DNA of 27,627 nt. Source: Clostridium sp. CAG:567 (lineage in GTDB: Bacteria; Bacillota; Clostridia; TANB77; CAG-508). The translations under genes and the position numbers were made by a program. Of the stretch, positions 23,164-27,627 are shown piece after piece; within the stretch, counting starts at the first letter, position 1; the number at the start of each line of letters is the position of its first letter. The stretch is from NCBI GenBank assembly GCA_000437855.1, contig FR902190.1:1-27627 (forward strand). Reading direction: 5' to 3'. The notes beneath the pieces were generated by a model. It saw only the letters and a program-made list of their open reading frames with translations, was not told the origin of the DNA and did no database searches.

Positions 23164-24322
23164 ATGCAAAAAACGAATAAAAAAATGTCTAACTTTAAGA
23201 ATCAGCAACTAGACTTTATATTGTGTGCAATAATATTTATATTACTTGCATTAGGAATAGTAATGGTACTATCTGCTTCAGCGCCATCATCATTAGCTAA
23301 AACTGGAAAAAGTTATTCCTATGCAGGTAAGCAATTGCTTTCGGCAGTTTTAGGAATGATAGGTATGTATATATTATCTAAAATAGATTACAGAAAATAT
23401 AAAAAGATATACTTTTTAATATATATTGTTTCAGTAGCAGTATTATTTTTAGTATTAATTCCTGGATTGGGAATTGAAGGAAATGGTGCAAGAAGATGGA
23501 TTGCTGTTCCGATTATAAATCAATTTCAACCATCTGAATTTACAAAAATAGGACTAATCATATTCTTTGCAGGATATTTAACAGAACATAAAAATGATTT
23601 AAGAGATTTTAAAAAAGGATTTATAATACCTTTAGTTTATCTTATGATTCCAATTGCAACATTGTACTTAGTACAAAACCACTTAAGCGCATCACTAATT
23701 ATAGGAGCAGTTGCATGTATAATGATGGTAATTGCAGGAACAAGAATTATGTATTTTGTTATATTTGGAACAATAGGAGGAGGAGGACTTCTTTCTTATG
23801 TAATATACAAAATAAGTTCTGGAGCAAGTGGAAGCAGTTTCAGATTAGGAAGAATTGTTTCTTTTCTTGATCCATGGCAAGACCTTACTGGTACAGGATG
23901 GCAAGTAGTACAAGGATTATATGCAATAGGCTCAGGGGGTCTATTTGGTGTAGGACTTGGAGAAAGCAAACAAAAATATTTATGGCTTTCAGAACCTCAA
24001 AATGACTTTATATTTGCAGTTATTGCAGAAGAACTTGGATTTGTAGGATGCTTAATTATAATGATATTATTTGGAATTCTAATATGGAGAGGTGCACTAA
24101 TTGCTATGAAAGCTCCTGATACATTTGGAAGCTTATTAGCAGTTGGAATAGTTAGTTTAGTTGCAGTTCAAGTTGTATTAAATATAGCAGTTGTTACATC
24201 TTCAATGCCAAATACAGGTATTCCATTACCTTTTTTCAGCTATGGAGGAACAGCATTAATGTTTTTATTATGCAGTATGCGGAATATTATTAAATATTTC
24301 ACGAGCAGGATCAAAAGTATAA
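23164..24322 (+). CDS. ftsW: SEDS glycosyltransferase FtsW/SpoVE, ending via a CGG +1 shift
   Basis: Septal (or spore cortex) peptidoglycan polymerase, with about ten membrane helices. Motifs include FQPSEFTKIGLI, QNHLSASLII, DFIFAVIAEELGF and GIPLPFFSYGGTALMF. Read conventionally the frame runs to 24402, giving 412 residues and a nonsense tail that is out-of-frame murG sequence. Skipping C24280 of the in-frame CGG gives SMGILLNISRAGSKV and TAA at 24320, the family-typical end, for 385 residues. The murG ribosome binding site AAGGAGGA begins on the next base. GAAAGGAAAA precedes ATG 23164. FtsW and SpoVE cannot be told apart here; position beside murG is shared by both. Confidence 0.9.
24280..24283 (+). 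other. CGG +1 frameshift site 3 (ftsW)
   Basis: Context ATG-CGG-AAT, codon 373. Skipping C24280 gives ATG-GGA-ATA, that is SMGILLNISR, as in other FtsW/SpoVE proteins, and a stop just before the murG ribosome binding site. Without the skip the ribosome would run 68 bases into murG in the wrong frame. Confidence 0.85.
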
Positions 24323-24334
24323 AAGGAGGAAGCT

Positions 24335-25447
24335 ATGCGAGTAATAATAGCAGCAGCAGGAACAGGTGGACATATAAATCCTGGAATAGCGATTGCAAAT
24401 GAAATAAAGAGACAAGAGCCAAATTCAGAAATAATTTTTGTTGGAACTAATAGAGGACTAGAAAATGATTTAGTTCCAAGAGCAGGATACAAATTAGAAC
24501 ATATAAATGCTTATGGATTTGATAGAACAATATCAATTGAAAATATAAAAAAAATATATCAAACATTTCATTCAATAAAAGAAGCAAAAAAAATAATAGA
24601 ACAATTTAAACCAGATGTAGTAATAGGCACTGGAGGTTATATTTGTGTACCAATTGGAATAGCTGCTCAAAAAAGAAAAGTACCAGTTGTATTACATGAA
24701 AGTAATGCTTTCCCAGGAGTAGCTGTGAAAATACTTTCAAACAAAGCAAAAAAAGTATTAGTAGGATTTGAAGATGCAAAAAAAAGGTTGCCTAAAGCTA
24801 AACAAGTAGTGGTAACAGGAACTCCTACTAAAGTGAAGAAAGTAAAGATATCAGAAGAAAGAAAAAAAGAATTATTAAAAGAAAATAAATTAAATGATAA
24901 TAAACCAATAGTATTGTTTTTTGGAGGAAGCCAGGGAGCTAAAAGTATAAATGACAGTTTATTAGAAATAATATCTAAAAAACAAAATCAAAATTATCAA
25001 ATTTTATGGGCAGCTGGACCAGCACAATATGAAAAAATAAAAAATGAACTAAAAGAAAAATATTCTATAGAGATTGATAATATTGAAGATGTTAGTATAG
25101 TTCCATATATATACAATATGGAAGAAATAATGAATATTGTTGATTTAGTTGTTTCTAGAAGTGGAGCAATGACAATAACAGAAATTGCAAATGTGGGAGT
25201 ACCAGCAATATTTATTCCATTTCCTTTTGCAACAGAAAACCATCAGGAATATAATGCAAAAGTATTAGAAAATGTTGGGGCAGCTAAAATTATATTAGAC
25301 AAAAACTTGACATCAAATGAGTTAAATAGTACAATTACAAACTTAGTAGAAAATAAAAATGCATTAAAAGATATGGGAAAAAAAGCAAATCAAGTTGCTA
25401 TACAAAATGTAGAAGAAAAGATTTACAAAGAAATTAAAGAATTATAA
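24335..25447 (+). CDS. murG: UDP-GlcNAc:lipid I N-acetylglucosaminyltransferase
   Basis: Membrane-associated glycosyltransferase that turns lipid I into lipid II. The N-terminal glycine-rich motif is AAGTGGHINPGIAIA; others are TGGYICVPIGIAA, LHESNAFPGV, FFGGSQGAKSIND, the donor-site VSRSGAMTITEIA and PFPFATENHQEYNA. The length of 370 residues is normal. AAGGAGGA (24323-24330) lies 4 bases before ATG 24335 and directly after the proposed ftsW stop. Translation is probably coupled to ftsW. Last gene of the wall cluster. Confidence 0.97.
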   Translation: MRVIIAAAGTGGHINPGIAIANEIKRQEPNSEIIFVGTNRGLENDLVPRAGYKLEHINAYGFDRTISIENIKKIYQTFHSIKEAKKIIEQFKPDVVIGTGGYICVPIGIAAQKRKVPVVLHESNAFPGVAVKILSNKAKKVLVGFEDAKKRLPKAKQVVVTGTPTKVKKVKISEERKKELLKENKLNDNKPIVLFFGGSQGAKSINDSLLEIISKKQNQNYQILWAAGPAQYEKIKNELKEKYSIEIDNIEDVSIVPYIYNMEEIMNIVDLVVSRSGAMTITEIANVGVPAIFIPFPFATENHQEYNAKVLENVGAAKIILDKNLTSNELNSTITNLVENKNALKDMGKKANQVAIQNVEEKIYKEIKEL

Positions 25448-25507
25448 AGGTGATTTTTGAACGACAGCTCTAAAAATCACTTAAAATTACTATTAAGGAG
25501 AAATTAA

Positions 25508-27574
25508 ATGGCAGACAAGCTAATTATTGTTGAATCACCAGCAAAAGCAAATACAATTAAGAAGTTTTTAGGCGGAAATGTAAAAGTCATGGCATCAATG
25601 GGGCATATTAGAGATTTACCAAAATCAAAAATGGCAGTTGACATTGAAAATGATTTTGAACCAGAATATATAAATATTCGTGGAAAAGGAGACTTAATAA
25701 AGAGCTTAAAAAAAGAAGCAAAATCAGCAAAACAAGTATACTTAGCATCTGACCCTGATCGCGAGGGAGAAGCTATTGCTTGGCACTTATCACACATTTT
25801 AGAAATACCAGAAAATAGCAATTGTAGAGTCACATTTAACGAAATTACAAAAGAAACAGTAAAAGAAAGTATAAAAAAGCCAAGAACAATAAATATGGAT
25901 TTAGTGGATGCTCAACAAGCTCGTAGAGTATTAGATAGAATAGTTGGATATAAAATTAGTCCAGTATTATGGAAAAAGGTAAAAAGAGGATTATCAGCAG
26001 GTAGGGTACAATCAGTTGCAGTAAAATTAATTGTTGATAGAGAAGAAGAAATAGAAAAATTTATCCCTGAGGAATACTGGAATATATACGCTAACTTATT
26101 AGAATCAAATTCTGATAAAAACTTTCAAGCTACATTATATGGAAAAGATAACAAGAAAATAGAAATACATACTAAAGAAGAGGTGGACGAGATATTAAAA
26201 AATATAGAAAAAGGTAAATATATTGTATCAGATGTAAAAAAAGGAGAGAAAAAAAGAACTCCAGCACCACCATTTACAACAAGTACTATGCAACAAGAAG
26301 CATCTAGAAAATTAAGTTTTACACTAAAAAAGACAATGTCTGTTGCACAAGGACTATATGAAGGTGTTCACGTTGGAGAAAAGGGAACTGTTGGTTTGAT
26401 TACATATATGAGAACTGATTCAACAAGAATTTCTGACGAGGCAAGAGCTAAAGCAAAGGAAGTTATTACACAAAAATATGGCGAAAATTATTATGAAAAT
26501 CGTTACTATAAAACAAAACAAAATGCTCAAGATGCACATGAAGCAATTAGACCAACATATATAGACTTAGAACCAGAAAAAATCAAAGATTTTTTAACAA
26601 CAGATCAGTATAAATTATATCGTTTAATATATAACAGATTCATTGCAAGCCAAATGTCTAATGCTATATATGATACAGTTACAGCTAATATTGATGTAAA
26701 TAACTATAATTTTAAAGCAAGTGGACAAACTTTAAAATTCAAAGGTTTTATGACTCTATATGTCGAAACTTTAGAAGATGAAAAAGAAGAAGAGGATAAT
26801 TCTATTCCAGATTTATTAATTGGGCAAGAAGTAAAAAAAGAAAAATTAGAAGCAAAGCAAAGCTTTACACAACCACCTGCAAGATATACAGAAGCAAGTT
26901 TAGTAAAAGCATTAGAAGAAAAAGGAATAGGAAGACCAAGTACTTATTCACCAACAATTACAACGATTTTAGAAAGAAGATATATTCAGAAAGAGCAAAA
27001 GCAACTAATTCCAACAGACTTAGGAAAAATAGTAAATAAACTATTGGTTGAAAATTTCCCGGATGTTATAAATGTTGAATTTACAGCTAAAATAGAAGAG
27101 GAATTTGATGAAGTTGCAGAAGGAAAAAAACCATGGAAACAGGTTATAAGAGAATTTTATGGACCATTCAAAATAACTTTGGATAGAGTTGAAAAAGAGT
27201 TAGAACATGTTGAATTGGTGGAAGAAGTATCTGATGTACCATGTGAAAAATGTGGAAGAATGATGGTAATAAAATATGGTAGATATGGAAAATTCTTAGC
27301 TTGCCCTGGTTATCCTGAATGTAAAAATGCAAAACCAATTATAGAAACAATTGACGTGCCATGTCCAGTATGTGGTGGAAAAGTTCAAGTAAAAAAATCT
27401 AAAAGAGGTAGAAAATTTTATGTGTGCGAAAACAATCCAAATAGTTGCGAATATATATCATGGAACTCACCTAAAATAGGAGAAAAATGGAGCCCAGGGC
27501 CAAAAGAAGAAAAGAAAGAAAAAACTAAAACTAAAAAAAGTAGAAAGAAAACAACTAAAAGAAAAACTAAATAA
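25508..27574 (+). CDS. topA: DNA topoisomerase I (type IA)
   Basis: Relaxes negative supercoils. The N-terminal Toprim domain has the metal-binding ASDPDREGEAIAWHL; RIVGYKISPVLWKK and AGRVQSVAVKL follow; the active-site tyrosine is Tyr300 in ITYMRTDSTR; EKGIGRPSTYSPTI is also typical. Two C-terminal zinc-finger domains (CEKCGRM ... CPGYPEC and CPVCGGK ... CENNPNSC) end in a strongly basic Lys-rich tail. The length of 688 residues is normal for Firmicutes. AAGGAGAAA precedes ATG 25508. It is 60 bases after murG; the gap holds a 9-bp hairpin (25450-25480) without a T-run. Confidence 0.97.
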   Translation: MADKLIIVESPAKANTIKKFLGGNVKVMASMGHIRDLPKSKMAVDIENDFEPEYINIRGKGDLIKSLKKEAKSAKQVYLASDPDREGEAIAWHLSHILEIPENSNCRVTFNEITKETVKESIKKPRTINMDLVDAQQARRVLDRIVGYKISPVLWKKVKRGLSAGRVQSVAVKLIVDREEEIEKFIPEEYWNIYANLLESNSDKNFQATLYGKDNKKIEIHTKEEVDEILKNIEKGKYIVSDVKKGEKKRTPAPPFTTSTMQQEASRKLSFTLKKTMSVAQGLYEGVHVGEKGTVGLITYMRTDSTRISDEARAKAKEVITQKYGENYYENRYYKTKQNAQDAHEAIRPTYIDLEPEKIKDFLTTDQYKLYRLIYNRFIASQMSNAIYDTVTANIDVNNYNFKASGQTLKFKGFMTLYVETLEDEKEEEDNSIPDLLIGQEVKKEKLEAKQSFTQPPARYTEASLVKALEEKGIGRPSTYSPTITTILERRYIQKEQKQLIPTDLGKIVNKLLVENFPDVINVEFTAKIEEEFDEVAEGKKPWKQVIREFYGPFKITLDRVEKELEHVELVEEVSDVPCEKCGRMMVIKYGRYGKFLACPGYPECKNAKPIIETIDVPCPVCGGKVQVKKSKRGRKFYVCENNPNSCEYISWNSPKIGEKWSPGPKEEKKEKTKTKKSRKKTTKRKTK

Positions 27575-27586
27575 TAATTTTAAGAG

Positions 27587-27607
27587 CGAGGCATATGCCT
27601 CGTTTTT
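27587..27607. terminator. Intrinsic terminator after topA
   Basis: Palindrome CGAGGCAT/ATGCCTCG (27587-27602), then TTTTT. Flanking ATAATTTTAA/TTAAAATTAT can lengthen the stem, so it may work both ways. Confidence 0.9.
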
Positions 27608-27627
27608 AAAATTATGTCATATGTATA

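Noticed and set aside
25450..25480. Terminator between murG and topA
   Set aside because: The 9-bp stem GTGATTTTT/AAAAATCAC has a 13-base loop and is followed by AAAATTAC, not Ts.
781..27063. Other CGG triplets in genes as further shift sites
   Set aside because: All those I checked (for example near 787, 4429, 9450, 12606, 16915, 21779, 27060, and CCG on the - strand in the por genes) span two codons, and the frames continue unbroken.

Overview
This window is a very AT-rich (by eye well under 35% GC) stretch of a low-GC Gram-positive anaerobe, most likely an uncultured member of the Clostridia. The reasons are strong AGGAGG-type ribosome binding sites, TTGACA/TATAAT promoters, a four-subunit pyruvate:ferredoxin oxidoreductase, a SpoVD-type penicillin-binding protein with one PASTA domain, a meso-DAP-type MurE (DNPR motif), a GerS/YdcC-like protein next to mazF, and a sortase.

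Layout. 1-5135 (+): one operon with an OmpR-family response regulator, its histidine kinase, signal peptidase I, DNA polymerase III delta', a RicT/PSP1 protein and a small 2[4Fe-4S] ferredoxin, closed by a bidirectional terminator. 5131-8161 (-): porG-porD-porA-porB. 8162-8350: a divergent control region with two 25-bp direct repeats exactly between two outward promoters. 8351-8596: a small pilin-like membrane protein. 8718-12241: minD, minE (with a long acidic tail), rodA, dusB. 12313-14882: GerS/YdcC-like protein, mazF, sortase, trmL. 14940-15787: a Fic toxin with a VbhA-like antitoxin gene of 54 codons. 15788-15901: a perfect 38-bp inverted repeat (MITE/REP-like). 15971-25447: the division/cell-wall cluster mraZ-rsmH-ftsL-spoVD-murE-mraY-ftsW-murG, with MraZ boxes and an array of about 12 ACAAAAGATA repeats between mraZ and rsmH. 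25508-27607: topA and its terminator.

Main discovery candidate. The codon CGG occurs in frame only three times in the window by my reading (twice in dusB, once in ftsW). All three are places where the reading frame breaks by +1. At each, skipping the C of CGG gives GGG or GGA at a glycine expected from the protein family and restores the correct frame to the natural end of the gene. All other genes are intact and none contains an in-frame CGG. This suggests that CGG is not an ordinary arginine codon here, but is unassigned and bypassed by +1 frameshifting, or read as a four-base glycine codon CGGR. With the skips, DusB becomes one 325-residue protein and FtsW ends at 24322 with the family-typical tail, directly in front of the murG ribosome binding site.

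The window is mostly core genes (signal transduction, secretion, replication, pyruvate metabolism, division-site placement, peptidoglycan synthesis), with a small accessory patch (Fic module plus inverted repeat) between trmL and mraZ.
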